Assembly (NCBI RefSeq): GCF_003815675.1
Contig: NZ_CP033918.1
Location: 434,001 to 498,000, forward strand
From: Chryseobacterium sp. G0186
Lineage (GTDB): Bacteria > Bacteroidota > Bacteroidia > Flavobacteriales > Weeksellaceae
DNA length: 64,000 bases
Direction: 5' to 3'
Positions 53,905-63,920 of this stretch are shown here, in pieces. Positions within the stretch are counted from its first letter, which is position 1. Each line of letters opens with the position of its first letter. A program made the position numbers and the translations under genes. The notes under the pieces are model-generated. The model searched no databases. It was not told where the DNA came from and saw nothing but the letters and a program-made list of their open reading frames with translations.

Positions 53905-55029
53905 ATGGAAGAACAAATCTATAAAGGGAAACTGATACAGTTTCATCCGTTAAAAATAGCGAAAAAGGTAGAGCTGACCAAAAATACTTTTTCTCTGGAG
54001 TTCGATATTCCTGAGAATTTGAGAGAAAACTTTAAGTTTGAAGCAGGTCAGTTTGTTAGTGTTAAATTTCATTCGCATGGTAAAGAGGTTATTAATGATT
54101 ATTCAATGACTTCTGCGCCTTATGAGGAGAAAATATGCCTGGGAATCAAAGTTAATTCTGCCGAGGGAGCTACTTTTCAACTGTTTAAGAACTATAATGT
54201 TGGAGATGAGCTTCAGGTAAGCGAACCTGCGGGTAGATTTACCTTGGTGTCTAAACCGAGTGAATTCAGAACGATTGTTGCATTTGCTGCCGGTATTGGA
54301 ATTACTCCTATTTTAAGCCATTTTAAAAATATTCTTCATAACGAACCCAGAACGAGACTGTTTTTGTTTTTTGGAAATAAAAATTCAGAGGATTTAATTT
54401 ATAGGGATCTGTTAGATAATCTTGCCCGAACCTGTGGGGACAGGCTCCAGATCTTTTATTTTTTTTCACAGGAGAAAACAGCGGATCAGTTTTTCTATGG
54501 CAGGCTGGATGAAAAGAAACTACATTTAATCATCAATCAAATTCTTCATTTGGATGATACAGATGAAGAATCTACAATTTGGGATGCTGTAGATGAAGTT
54601 CTTATCTGTGGAAAAGGTGAGATGATCAAGACGTTGGCAAATGCCTGCTATCATCATGGAATTCCGAAAAGAAATATTCATTTTGAACTTTTTGAAGAAT
54701 ACAATGATGATATTTATCCTGTAGAAAAAGAATTTCCACTTATTGAAAATATAGAAGTGGAATTTACCATGCTCGGAAAAAAATATACGACTCAACTTCC
54801 TGATAATAAGGATAGAATTCTGCAACAACTCCTGCTCCAAAAATTCCCGGTACCTTATTCCTGCAAGTCCGGAATCTGTGGAAGTTGTGAATGTTCCTTG
54901 GAAGAGGGAGAAGTGGAACTGCTAGAGAATGAGTATCTTACAGAAAAAGAAGAAAATCAAGGACATATACTGGCTTGCATGTCAATTGTGAAAAGTAGAA
55001 AAATAAAGCTTAACTTTGATCTTAGTTGA
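53905..55029 (+). CDS. PaaE/HmpX-like flavin reductase with 2Fe-2S domain
   Basis: A 374-residue electron-transfer protein: FAD-binding domain (EAGQFVSVKFHSHG; DYSMTSAPYEEKICLGIKV), NAD(P)-binding domain (FAAGIGITPILSHFKNIL; EVLICGKGEMIK), and a C-terminal plant-type ferredoxin domain with Cys320, Cys325, Cys328 and Cys358 (CKSGICGSC...LAC). This matches the reductase of ring- and lipid-hydroxylating systems. It heads a two-gene unit with the SanA-like gene. Confidence 0.88.
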   Translation: MEEQIYKGKLIQFHPLKIAKKVELTKNTFSLEFDIPENLRENFKFEAGQFVSVKFHSHGKEVINDYSMTSAPYEEKICLGIKVNSAEGATFQLFKNYNVGDELQVSEPAGRFTLVSKPSEFRTIVAFAAGIGITPILSHFKNILHNEPRTRLFLFFGNKNSEDLIYRDLLDNLARTCGDRLQIFYFFSQEKTADQFFYGRLDEKKLHLIINQILHLDDTDEESTIWDAVDEVLICGKGEMIKTLANACYHHGIPKRNIHFELFEEYNDDIYPVEKEFPLIENIEVEFTMLGKKYTTQLPDNKDRILQQLLLQKFPVPYSCKSGICGSCECSLEEGEVELLENEYLTEKEENQGHILACMSIVKSRKIKLNFDLS

Positions 55030-55643
55030 GAGCTATTAGGAACATATTTAATTTGGGTTTTATATCATTGGAATTGGGAATTCTGATGATATGCTTCTGT
55101 AATGTGTGGGTTTTCGGACTTACCAATGGACGTACCTATACTAAAATATCTAAAATTCCACCCAGGGAAATTGCCTTGGTCCTGGGAACTTCTCCAAAAA
55201 TGAGATCCGGAGTTTCAAATCCTTATTTTACCAAAAGAATGGATGCGGCATCTCTTCTTTATCATCATGGAAAGATCAAAAAGATTATTGTAAGTGGTGA
55301 GAAAAGTAAAGGCTATAATGAGCCTGCTGCGATGAAAAACTATCTGATTTACCAGGAAGGTGTTCCTGAAGATATCATTATTGAAGATCCGAAAGGGTTC
55401 AATACCTATAAAAGTATTCTTCGGTGTAAGGATGTTTATAAAAAGAAAAATGTAATTATTGTTTCCCAGGGATTTCATAATCTTCGTGCCTTATTTTTTG
55501 CAAGAAATAATGATATGAATGCGTTGGGATTTGATGCTCAGGATGTCACAAAACCTGAAAGTTTCTACAGAAATCAGGCGAGGGAGATCCTCGCCCGTGT
55601 TATCGCTGTAGTTTATTTTATTTTGGGTGTATCTCCGGATTAG
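55026..55643 (+). CDS. sanA: SanA/YdcF-like DUF218 protein, TTG start
   Basis: A 205-residue protein with one N-terminal membrane segment and a DUF218 domain: IALVLGTSPKMRSG, RMDAASLLYHHGKIKKIIVSG, EDPKGFNTYKSILRCKDVY and VSQGFHNLRALFFAR. SanA is linked to envelope permeability (vancomycin resistance). The only reasonable start is a TTG overlapping the previous stop as TTGA. Its end overlaps the convergent tamL gene by 4 bases. Confidence 0.8.
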   Translation: MRAIRNIFNLGFISLELGILMICFCNVWVFGLTNGRTYTKISKIPPREIALVLGTSPKMRSGVSNPYFTKRMDAASLLYHHGKIKKIIVSGEKSKGYNEPAAMKNYLIYQEGVPEDIIIEDPKGFNTYKSILRCKDVYKKKNVIIVSQGFHNLRALFFARNNDMNALGFDAQDVTKPESFYRNQAREILARVIAVVYFILGVSPD

Positions 55644-58249
55644 AAAGGATATCCGAATGCAAAGTTAACGGTCGGTTTGAAAGGCTGGAAGTTTTTAATT
55701 CTCCATCTGTCACCTTCAGCTTTATTAGGATCATACATCTTATAAGCAAAGTCTAATCTGAATGTAATGTAGGCTACATTTATTCTTAAGCCAAATCCAC
55801 TACCAACACCCACTTGCCCCAGGAATTTATTGAATTTAAATTCATCTCCGTAGCCGTCATTGTAATTACGAAGGCTCCATGTATTTCCAATATCCGTAAA
55901 TAATGCTCCCTCATACATCTTGTTGAAGGGGATTCTATATTCAATATTTGTGGTAAGCTTTACATTGTCTGTCATATAGGTACGCACTCTTTCATCTACC
56001 TGAGAGTCTGCCGGACCTAATCCTCCAAATGCCACCCATGCTCTGATATCATTGGATCCTCCGTTAAAGTAAGACTTGATAATAGGCATGTCTTCAGAAT
56101 TTCCATACGGGATTCCAACTCCAACGAACTGACGAAGAACCAATGTCTGATTGCCGTTGAATTTAAAATATTTTCTGACATCAACATCAAACTTGACGAA
56201 TTGCGCATACGGAATTCCAAAGATTGTTCTTTGAGGTCCTGTAACAAGCCCGCCACCATCATCTTTCTTGTTGAATAAGCTTAATAAATTACCTGCCAGT
56301 TCAACTTTTCCGTTGAAATAGAACGCGTTGGGGTAATCTTTTTTACCAATTTCATTATAAACGAAGTTGTAAATCATTGAAGAGATCAAAACATCCTGAG
56401 TCTGTCTGTCCTTATTCACCAAGGTTCCCCTGAATGCTGTTAAAAGGTCAGTCCCTTTTTGATCAAGTGAATTTCTGTAAGGTTCATTCTGGATGATTCT
56501 CTTAGAAACTTCTTCAATACTCAATTTTCCATTTAAATAATCCTGCTGCTCCTGTTGTGTCTCGGCGTTAAAGGCAAAATAGTTATTAAAAATGTCATCC
56601 TTAATTCTTTCGTCATTAGGAAAGTAGTCATAATAGGCATCTTTATTCTTTGTTAAACTGACTTGGGTATTAAATAAAGTCAGTTTGTGGTATACCTGTT
56701 CATTAATATTAGCCTGATAATTTAATCCGGTATTAAAGTTAACCCTGCCCAAACCGATATTATTCTGTATGGATGCTCCCAATAAAATGGATGATGTAGG
56801 AGTATACCTTTTAGGCATAAATTTATAATAATTAAAAGGGAGTAACAGTCTTGGGAAGTTAAGTGATGCCTGAGCAGATATTTCGTAGGCTGTAGTTCTC
56901 TTATCAATGTCCTTAGTACTTCTTATGGATCCAAATGTACCGGAAATACTGGTAAAAAGGTTTTCTGCCCCTCGGAAAACATTTCGGGTGGTAAGATCCA
57001 CAGAGGGGGAGACCCCAAGATTCAATACCTGGGAATAGTTGACATCCGTTCCTACTTTAAGTTCATACTTCGGAAGGGGTTTTAGTACGTATAAAACATC
57101 TACAATACTATCATTAGGTGATGACATTCCTCCTTGTCTTAAAGAGTCTCTTGCCTTTACAATACTGAAATTGTTCATAGACATAAGATTCCTTTTGGTT
57201 ACGTCCAGTTTCTTTTGGTCAAAAACCTGTTTGCTGTCTGCAATAATGGCTCTCCATAATGATGATGTTTTGTAATTATTGTTCATCTTATGGAATCTTA
57301 TTCTCCTTAAGCTATCCTTAACCGTATTTTTAGGGTAATCACCCGGTTCATCTACAATGGCAACATCAATATTTCCGAAAGTAGCCACCTTATAAGGACG
57401 ATCCAGTGAATCTTTATGAATTTCGAGAGTAAGCGGAACCTGTTTTTTGCTTTTCAGGGAATCGGCAACAAAATAAACCTCATCATTGGATGCATTAAAT
57501 CTATAAAATCCAAATTCCCGCATCAGATCAGTAATCCTTGTAACTTCTTTTTCAAGAGTTGTCTGATCAAGGATCTGGCCTGATCTGATAAGGCTTCTAT
57601 GAAGATTATGGGTATAATATCCTTTAATTCCCTGGTCAGGAATATTATAATAATAATCCTTAATACGGGTAGGTTCGTTATGTTTGATGAAATAGTTTAC
57701 CGCTGCTTTTTTGGAAGAAGAGTCTAAATCATGTCTGTATTTTACTTCTGCATCCCAAAATCCTCTATAGGTTAATCTTTTTTTGATGGATTCTGCACTT
57801 TTTTCACTTCTGGTTTGATCCAAAATAACAGGTGGAGATCCCCAGCTATGCATCAAACGGTCAAAGAAAAGATTCTTTCCAACACTGTTTTTCATATTAT
57901 ACTTAATAAATAATGAATCCCTTAGCTTCTGATTTCTCATTTCGCCGGGGTAGGTCATATATTCATTAAGGATAGTGTCATATTTTGGATTGGCCATGTT
58001 GTAGAACATCAGACCTAATGGCATAAAAAGAACCTGCTTTTTGTTAGGCTTCTGTTGAACGTAATCTTTTAGTTCTTCATCGAAAAATTCTCTCTTCCCT
58101 TCGAACTCAAATTTGTTCTGAGTGAGGAGATATTCGCCGTCCGGAACTTTTTTTGTCGTACTACAAGCATAAAGGAGACCAACAAATGTTGCAAATGAGA
58201 TAATTTTATAATATTTTTGAGGAGAATTCTTATAATGCTTACAGCTCAT
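55640..58249 (-). CDS. tamL: TamL-like lipidated BamA/TamA-family outer-membrane protein
   Basis: An 869-residue protein of the Omp85 superfamily: N-terminal lipobox LLYACS (Cys29), POTRA-like repeats (about 40-410) and a C-terminal 16-stranded barrel region ending PTVNFAFGYPF, with the lid-loop-like stretch NDIRAWVAFGGLGPADSQ. A lipidated TamA variant (TamL) is the Bacteroidetes form, expected to insert proteins in the outer membrane. Its ATG overlaps the start of the divergent methylase gene by 15 bases. Confidence 0.85.
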   Translation of the reverse strand: MSCKHYKNSPQKYYKIISFATFVGLLYACSTTKKVPDGEYLLTQNKFEFEGKREFFDEELKDYVQQKPNKKQVLFMPLGLMFYNMANPKYDTILNEYMTYPGEMRNQKLRDSLFIKYNMKNSVGKNLFFDRLMHSWGSPPVILDQTRSEKSAESIKKRLTYRGFWDAEVKYRHDLDSSSKKAAVNYFIKHNEPTRIKDYYYNIPDQGIKGYYTHNLHRSLIRSGQILDQTTLEKEVTRITDLMREFGFYRFNASNDEVYFVADSLKSKKQVPLTLEIHKDSLDRPYKVATFGNIDVAIVDEPGDYPKNTVKDSLRRIRFHKMNNNYKTSSLWRAIIADSKQVFDQKKLDVTKRNLMSMNNFSIVKARDSLRQGGMSSPNDSIVDVLYVLKPLPKYELKVGTDVNYSQVLNLGVSPSVDLTTRNVFRGAENLFTSISGTFGSIRSTKDIDKRTTAYEISAQASLNFPRLLLPFNYYKFMPKRYTPTSSILLGASIQNNIGLGRVNFNTGLNYQANINEQVYHKLTLFNTQVSLTKNKDAYYDYFPNDERIKDDIFNNYFAFNAETQQEQQDYLNGKLSIEEVSKRIIQNEPYRNSLDQKGTDLLTAFRGTLVNKDRQTQDVLISSMIYNFVYNEIGKKDYPNAFYFNGKVELAGNLLSLFNKKDDGGGLVTGPQRTIFGIPYAQFVKFDVDVRKYFKFNGNQTLVLRQFVGVGIPYGNSEDMPIIKSYFNGGSNDIRAWVAFGGLGPADSQVDERVRTYMTDNVKLTTNIEYRIPFNKMYEGALFTDIGNTWSLRNYNDGYGDEFKFNKFLGQVGVGSGFGLRINVAYITFRLDFAYKMYDPNKAEGDRWRIKNFQPFKPTVNFAFGYPF

Positions 58250-58960
58250 ACAATAAAAGTTTTACAATCTTTAGATAAAAAGAAGTTCAGACAAAAATAC
58301 AATTTGTTTTTGGTTGAAGGTAATAAAATCATTTGTGAACTTTTCAATTCTAACTTTAAAGTTAAAGAAATATTATCAACCGATCCGCAAAAATTGGACC
58401 GTACTGATATCCCTGTGACTCATATCTCTGAAAATGAGTTAAAAAAAATCAGTTTTCTTAAAACCCCAAAAGATTCTGTCGCCATATGTTATTTGGCTGA
58501 AGAACAAACGTGGAAGGATAAGAATATACAATTGGTTTTGGATGGTATTCAGGATCCTGGAAATTTGGGAACTATTATTCGATTGGCAGATTGGTTTGGA
58601 ATAGAACAGATTATCTGCAGTGAAGATACGGTAGATTTTTACAACCCAAAGGTGATTCAGGCTACCATGGGATCATTCACAAGGGTCAATATGGTCTACA
58701 CCGATATTGTTGAATATCTTGCTAAAACTGAAAATGTAAACGTGGGTACGGATATGGATGGAGAAAACATCTATACTTTTGAAAGACCTGAAAAGATCAA
58801 TCTGATTTTAGGAAACGAAGGAAACGGAATGAGGCCTGAAACGGAAAAACTCCTACAAAAATGCATCAGTATTCCAAGGTTTGGAAAATCCCAATCTACA
58901 GAAAGCCTGAATGTATCAATGGCAGCCGGGATTATTTTAGGACAGTTATTTTCAAAATAG
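58235..58960 (+). CDS. SpoU/TrmH-family rRNA/tRNA 2'-O-methyltransferase
   Basis: A 241-residue RNA methylase of the SPOUT superfamily from the ATG at 58235, whose first residues (MLTAHTIKVLQSLDKKKFRQ) fit the family start; a TTG at 58217 is the alternative. Motifs: LDGIQDPGNLGTIIRLADWF, NPKVIQATMGSF, LGNEGNGM, and STESLNVSMAAGI. It overlaps tamL at the 5' end. The exact RNA target is unknown. Confidence 0.9.
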   Translation: MLTAHTIKVLQSLDKKKFRQKYNLFLVEGNKIICELFNSNFKVKEILSTDPQKLDRTDIPVTHISENELKKISFLKTPKDSVAICYLAEEQTWKDKNIQLVLDGIQDPGNLGTIIRLADWFGIEQIICSEDTVDFYNPKVIQATMGSFTRVNMVYTDIVEYLAKTENVNVGTDMDGENIYTFERPEKINLILGNEGNGMRPETEKLLQKCISIPRFGKSQSTESLNVSMAAGIILGQLFSK

Positions 58961-58966
58961 AGGCTG

Positions 58967-59037
58967 GAAACTAGAGGTTAGAAATTAGTAAAAATCAATG
59001 GATATTCTCTAACTTCTAGTTTCTAACCTCTAATTTC
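58967..59037. repeat. Inverted repeat of the REP type
   Basis: GAAACTAGAGGTTAGAAATTAG (58967-58988, shown without its 2 last bases being needed) pairs with the stretch at 59016-59037 in 20 of 22 positions. It lies between two convergent genes and reaches the stop codon of the second, so it may also act as a terminator. Confidence 0.65.
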
Positions 59038-59534
59038 TATATGAGTTGTTCCATACTGGAAACACTCTTGTTTTTCTGATATTCTTCCAGTTTTTTTCTG
59101 ACGAACTTCAGCGCAATAGGAGCGAGGTATATCAAAGCTGCCCCAACCAGTTTATTCTTCCAGTTGGTACTTTTCATGTTCTTTTTGGCATAGTTACCAA
59201 CAATTGCTGTAACTCCCAATTTAACAAGGCTGTCTGCAATATTCCCTGTGAAAGCAGAGTTGGCAATCCCTACAGCAGTATTTTTACTAATGAGAAGATC
59301 TTTTACTTCTGAAGTAAGCTGCTTGGCAATGACATCCTTTCTTAGAACTACCTTTTCATCACCATCTTCATCTACTTTTTCCTGAAGATATTGATCACTC
59401 AGCCCATTGGTGAATGCACTCAGACTTTCCTTTGTATTCTTGAACGTAAGAAGATTCTCCAAATCATTTATTTCGCCTTGAAGTAGTTTTTTCTTTCTTC
59501 TTAATTCTTCTATGCTTTCATATTTTCTACTCAT
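59037..59534 (-). CDS. Hypothetical protein with N-terminal coiled coil
   Basis: A 165-residue protein that starts with a helical charged segment (IEELRRKKKLLQGEINDLEN) and has hydrophobic stretches in the second half (LVGAALIYLAPIALKFV). I do not recognise the family. It overlaps the holin-like gene by 8 bases and forms a small unit with it and the YtxH gene, suggesting a role at the inner membrane, perhaps under stress. Confidence 0.6.
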   Translation of the reverse strand: MSRKYESIEELRRKKKLLQGEINDLENLLTFKNTKESLSAFTNGLSDQYLQEKVDEDGDEKVVLRKDVIAKQLTSEVKDLLISKNTAVGIANSAFTGNIADSLVKLGVTAIVGNYAKKNMKSTNWKNKLVGAALIYLAPIALKFVRKKLEEYQKNKSVSSMEQLI

Positions 59535-59847
59535 GGCTTGAATGATTTAAAAATTTAATAACCTGGTCTGCAACAGTATTGACAATCTTATTCTTGAATG
59601 CAATGACAAAGGCCATTACAACAGCATAAAACGCTGCCACTATTAAGAACCCGTAGGAGTAATTATCCAATGCTTTTCCGATAAGAAATGCTATTCCAAA
59701 GTTAAAAAGGATAATAAAAAAAGCAAAAGCAACAAGCAGTACTACAAAGTAAGTAATGAGCCCGGCAGAAAGAGAAGACTTTTCAGTAGCTTCAATTTTC
59801 AGAAGATCTATTCTCTTCGAGGCGTATTCTTTAATAGTTTCTATCAT
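59527..59847 (-). CDS. Phage_holin_3_6 (YqjE-like) membrane protein
   Basis: A 106-residue protein with two long membrane segments (SAGLITYFVVLLVAFAFFII and GFLIVAAFYAVVMAFVIAF) after an amphipathic helix (IETIKEYASKRIDLLKIEAT). This matches the Phage_holin_3_6/YqjE family of membrane proteins found in many chromosomes; it is not evidence for a prophage. It overlaps the next gene by 8 bases. Confidence 0.75.
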   Translation of the reverse strand: MIETIKEYASKRIDLLKIEATEKSSLSAGLITYFVVLLVAFAFFIILFNFGIAFLIGKALDNYSYGFLIVAAFYAVVMAFVIAFKNKIVNTVADQVIKFLNHSSHE

Positions 59848-59870
59848 TGTTTTTTTTTAAAGTTACAAAA

Positions 59871-59898
59871 AAAGGAACTTTCGCACAAAAGTTCCTTT
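59871..59898 (-). terminator. Terminator or attenuator after ytxH
   Basis: AAAGGAACTTT and AAAGTTCCTTT form a perfect 11-bp stem; on the minus strand a run of T follows. It lies between the YtxH gene and the holin-like gene and may partly separate their expression. Confidence 0.75.
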
Positions 59899-59926
59899 CC
59901 GTAATTTACTTAAAAAGATAAATTAC

Positions 59927-60277
59927 TTATTTCTTAAGATCGTTCAATTCTGCTTCTACGTCTTTTACTACATCTGCAGTTTTAGAAACAATCTGATCTT
60001 TGTATTTATCGTACCCGTCTTTCATCGTGTGGGCTACGTTATTTGCTGTTTCCTTGAAGGTAGAAGAAATATTGCCATATTGGTCTTTTACTCTTTCAGA
60101 AACCTCGCCGTACTTATCTTTAGCCTGATCTTTTAAATCATTAGCCTTATTTTTGATTTTTTTTCTAGTTTCCTTACCTTCCTCTGGTGCGTAAAGCATT
60201 CCTAAGATTACACCTGCTGCAGCACCTGCAAGAAGTCCCGCCAATATACCTGCTGTATTTTTTCCGTTTTTAGACAT
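59927..60277 (-). CDS. YtxH-domain protein
   Basis: A 116-residue membrane-linked protein: one glycine/alanine-rich segment (GILAGLLAGAAAGVILGMLY) followed by APEEGKETRKKIKNKANDLK, the YtxH hallmark, and a long charged helix like those of LEA/stress proteins. General-stress role in Bacillus relatives; here unproven. First gene of the small unit. Confidence 0.85.
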   Translation of the reverse strand: MSKNGKNTAGILAGLLAGAAAGVILGMLYAPEEGKETRKKIKNKANDLKDQAKDKYGEVSERVKDQYGNISSTFKETANNVAHTMKDGYDKYKDQIVSKTADVVKDVEAELNDLKK

Positions 60278-60372
60278 TATAAGTTTTTTAATAGTTAATA
60301 ATAGATTAGTTTTTACACTAGTAAAACTTGCAATTTGTATACCAAAGGAGGCTTTATGCCTATTAAAAATTG

Positions 60373-61047
60373 TTAAATCTTTTTGATATAAGAAAGGATG
60401 AGCTCAATGGTTTCTTTCTTGGTCAGGTTAGAATTATCTATAACAATAGCGTCGTCAGCCTGCTTTAAAGGAGCTATTTCACGCTCACTGTCGATTTTGT
60501 CTCTTTCAATAAGGTTTTGTTTTACCTGCTCTTTATCAGCCTCTATTCCCAGTCCTTGTAATTCAAGAAATCTTCTGTTTGTTCTTTCATCAATACTGGC
60601 AGTAAGAAAGAATTTATAGTCCGCATTTGGCAGAACTACTGTCCCAATGTCACGTCCATCCATAATTACACCCCCTTTTTCTGCCAAGGAACGCTGAGAC
60701 TGTAACAGGAAGTCTCTTATTTCTTTTTGTTTGGCTACAAGGCTTACATTATCTGAAACTTCATTGGTGCGGATTTCTTTAGAGATGTCATTATTATTAA
60801 GGTAAAGGATCAATGTTCCTTCATTATTCTTAAACTCAAGATGAATTTGTTTCAGGGAAGAGAATAATGTATTGAGGTCAATTTTATTTTCTTCATTTAA
60901 GCAGTGCTGTAGAGCAAACCAGGTAACTCCTCTGTAAAGTGCTCCTGTATCCATATGAATAAGTTCCAGCTTATCAGCAATGATCTTGGAGATAGAACTT
61001 TTTCCGGTAGACGAGTACCCATCGATAGCTATTACAGGTTTTTTCAT
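60373..61047 (-). CDS. cmk: Cytidylate kinase
   Basis: Phosphorylates CMP and dCMP. 224 residues. The P-loop is GYSSTGKSS (about residues 9-17), followed by HMDTGALYRGVTW; MDGRDIGTVVLPNADYKFFL is the CMP-binding signature, and the lid region has RRFLELQG and IDSEREIAPL. It lies 74 bases after porQ on the same strand, an adjacency that I recall from other flavobacteria. Confidence 0.95.
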   Translation of the reverse strand: MKKPVIAIDGYSSTGKSSISKIIADKLELIHMDTGALYRGVTWFALQHCLNEENKIDLNTLFSSLKQIHLEFKNNEGTLILYLNNNDISKEIRTNEVSDNVSLVAKQKEIRDFLLQSQRSLAEKGGVIMDGRDIGTVVLPNADYKFFLTASIDERTNRRFLELQGLGIEADKEQVKQNLIERDKIDSEREIAPLKQADDAIVIDNSNLTKKETIELILSYIKKI

Positions 61048-61120
61048 ACTGCAAATTTCAAGATTTTTTTTAGAAAATCAAGGAATAATAAGAAATTTTA
61101 AGAGGGATTTAAGATTTTTC

Positions 61121-62113
61121 CTATTCTCCTCTGTGGCTGGAAAGATCCATGGAAACTCCTATCTGATTGACGTTCGATGAGTTGTGATATCTTACGTGTG
61201 CATAATCTATACGGAATCTTGAAACTTTAATTCCAAATCCTGCAGAAAGTCCTGAGAAGTTTCTTTGATCTGCCACAGCAAGTTCATTTCCTCTTTTTAC
61301 ATTATATCCTAATCTGATATTAAAGCTTTTTTCCGGGAATAATTCTGCTCCTAATGAGAAGTGGTCGGCAATTTTTCTGCCGGCATTCACTTTCTGGCCT
61401 TCTACATTATACTCCGAGGAAATATCAAATTTCTGAAGATCATGTGCTGTAATGGTAATGGCAAGAGGGAAATTCTTAAGGATTTTGGTATATCCCAAAT
61501 CAACTCTAAAAGGAAGGTTTTCACGTACTCCGTTGAATGATTTAAGCTGGAAACCAAAGTTCCTTAATACCAGGGAAAGAACTTCTTTATTCTTTTTATT
61601 GTGGTAGGTAACTCCTGCTGTTCCTGAAATGGCAGAAGATGTATAATTATCAATTTTTGAGGTAACGAAGTTTAATCCTCCACCAATGGTCCAGTCTTCT
61701 TCAAACTGGTAGGCGTATCCTGCACCAATGGCAACATCTGAGGCTTTATATTCACCATCCTGGAAACCACTTTCATCCGTTCTCGGAATGCTTCCATAGC
61801 TCATATACCTTGCATTGATGGTAGCCATGTGGCCATTCTCAAAGTCCTTGGCATAGGCAATGGTTCCGTATTTGGAATCAGCCAGATAAGCAGTCGCATT
61901 TACAGAAAGCTGTTTATCAGAATCTTTATTTAGCAGTGCGGGGTTTGCAATAGCAAAGGAAACATCATAATCTCTTATCGAAATTGCATCTCCACCCAAA
62001 GCAGCCTGTCTTGCAGATACAGGTACATTTAAGAACGGATATACATTTGTTCCTGTTTGCGCATAAGAAACAATTCCTGATAGAAATAATGAAAGAATGA
62101 TAATTTTCTTCAA
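61121..62113 (-). CDS. porQ: Type IX secretion system protein PorQ
   Basis: A 330-residue outer-membrane barrel protein with signal peptide (SGIVSYAQ). The N-terminal LNVPVSARQAALGGDAISI and the FAIANPALLNKDSDKQLSV stretch are typical of PorQ/PorV-type proteins of the type IX system; the end is RIDYAHVRYHNSSNVNQIGV. PorQ is one of the attachment-complex components in this system. It precedes cmk. Confidence 0.88.
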   Translation of the reverse strand: MKKIIILSLFLSGIVSYAQTGTNVYPFLNVPVSARQAALGGDAISIRDYDVSFAIANPALLNKDSDKQLSVNATAYLADSKYGTIAYAKDFENGHMATINARYMSYGSIPRTDESGFQDGEYKASDVAIGAGYAYQFEEDWTIGGGLNFVTSKIDNYTSSAISGTAGVTYHNKKNKEVLSLVLRNFGFQLKSFNGVRENLPFRVDLGYTKILKNFPLAITITAHDLQKFDISSEYNVEGQKVNAGRKIADHFSLGAELFPEKSFNIRLGYNVKRGNELAVADQRNFSGLSAGFGIKVSRFRIDYAHVRYHNSSNVNQIGVSMDLSSHRGE

Positions 62114-62278
62114 CTCAATTTATAATTAATGCAAAAATAATCCTTTTTCGTACTTTTCAAAATATTTCTGACATTATTTCTAATTAAATATTTTTCTTTT
62201 ATCAATATCTTTAATGATTATATTTGCAAAATCAAATTTTTGGGAAACCAAGCCTAATAAAAAGTTTATTAAAAATAA

Positions 62279-62989
<711 letters not shown>

Positions 62990-63105
62990 TTAAGTCGTAG
63001 GTAGCAAATAATAGGTGTCAGAAAGTAATTTTTTTATATTGCCTATTACTCATTACCCATCATTTATAACTATTAATGTGTAATTTATCAAACTATAATA
63101 TAATA

Positions 63106-63660
63106 ATGGAAGAATTAGATCTTATATTAGAATCTGTAAAACAGGACATGGACGCGGCCGTAAAGCACTTGGATCACGCATTTCAAAGAATCAGAGCAGG
63201 ACGTGCTTCTACAGCTATGGTTCAGGATGTAATGGTTGAATATTATGGAGCGCCAACTCCTATCAACCAGGTGGCCAATGTTTCTGTTCCAGATGCAATG
63301 ACAATCTCTATTCAACCTTGGGACAGAACAGCGATTAACGCTATTGAAAAAGCGATCATCAATTCAAACTTAGGTTTTGCACCTTCAAACAATGGGGAAA
63401 ATATTATCCTTAATGTTCCACCTTTAACAGAGGAAAGAAGAAAGGAGCTTGCAAAGCAGGCTAAGGTAGAAGCTGAGAATACTAAAATAACGGTAAGAAA
63501 TGCAAGACAGGACGGGTTGAAAGAACTTAAAAAGCTTGACGGTGTTTCTGAAGATGTTGTAAAAGGAGTGGAAGAAGAAATTCAGACCTATACTGATAAA
63601 TATGTAAAGCTTTGTGATGAGCATCTTAAGACAAAAGAAGCTGAAATTATGAAAGTATAA
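63106..63660 (+). CDS. frr: Ribosome recycling factor
   Basis: Releases ribosomes from mRNA after termination, with EF-G. 184 residues from the ATG at 63106; the open frame extends 30 bases further upstream but the family starts here. AVKHLDHAFQRIRAGRASTA and APTPINQVANVSVPDAMTIS are diagnostic; the end LDGVSEDVVKGVEEEIQ completes the three-helix bundle. It follows pyrH at 116 bases. Confidence 0.97.
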   Translation: MEELDLILESVKQDMDAAVKHLDHAFQRIRAGRASTAMVQDVMVEYYGAPTPINQVANVSVPDAMTISIQPWDRTAINAIEKAIINSNLGFAPSNNGENIILNVPPLTEERRKELAKQAKVEAENTKITVRNARQDGLKELKKLDGVSEDVVKGVEEEIQTYTDKYVKLCDEHLKTKEAEIMKV

Positions 63661-63681
63661 TTTTCAGTTTTTTGAAAATAT

Positions 63682-63717
63682 AAAAAGAGGTTTTCTATTT
63701 GGAAACCTCTTTTTTTT
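63682..63717 (+). terminator. Terminator of the pyrH-frr unit
   Basis: AGAGGTTT and AAACCTCT pair in an 8-bp stem with flanking A run, followed by eight or more T residues, 22 bases after the frr stop codon. Confidence 0.9.
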
Positions 63718-63920
63718 GTTATAAATCAATTTTTTTCATCTTTTTCCTGAAAAACAGCTTATTGTGTTTTACTATAAAAGTCTTTTTGTTGAGTTATTTT
63801 AGATTTTTATCGAAATAAAGGCCTTGCATAATAATATATTGATAAGTATTAACGTTAATTCATTATATTTATAAAATTATTCCTGCAGCTGTATAAAACA
63901 GGAAATTAAACATTAAAATA

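Noticed and set aside
59527..59847. Prophage holin
   Set aside because: The Phage_holin_3_6/YqjE family is chromosomal in many bacteria and no phage genes are nearby.
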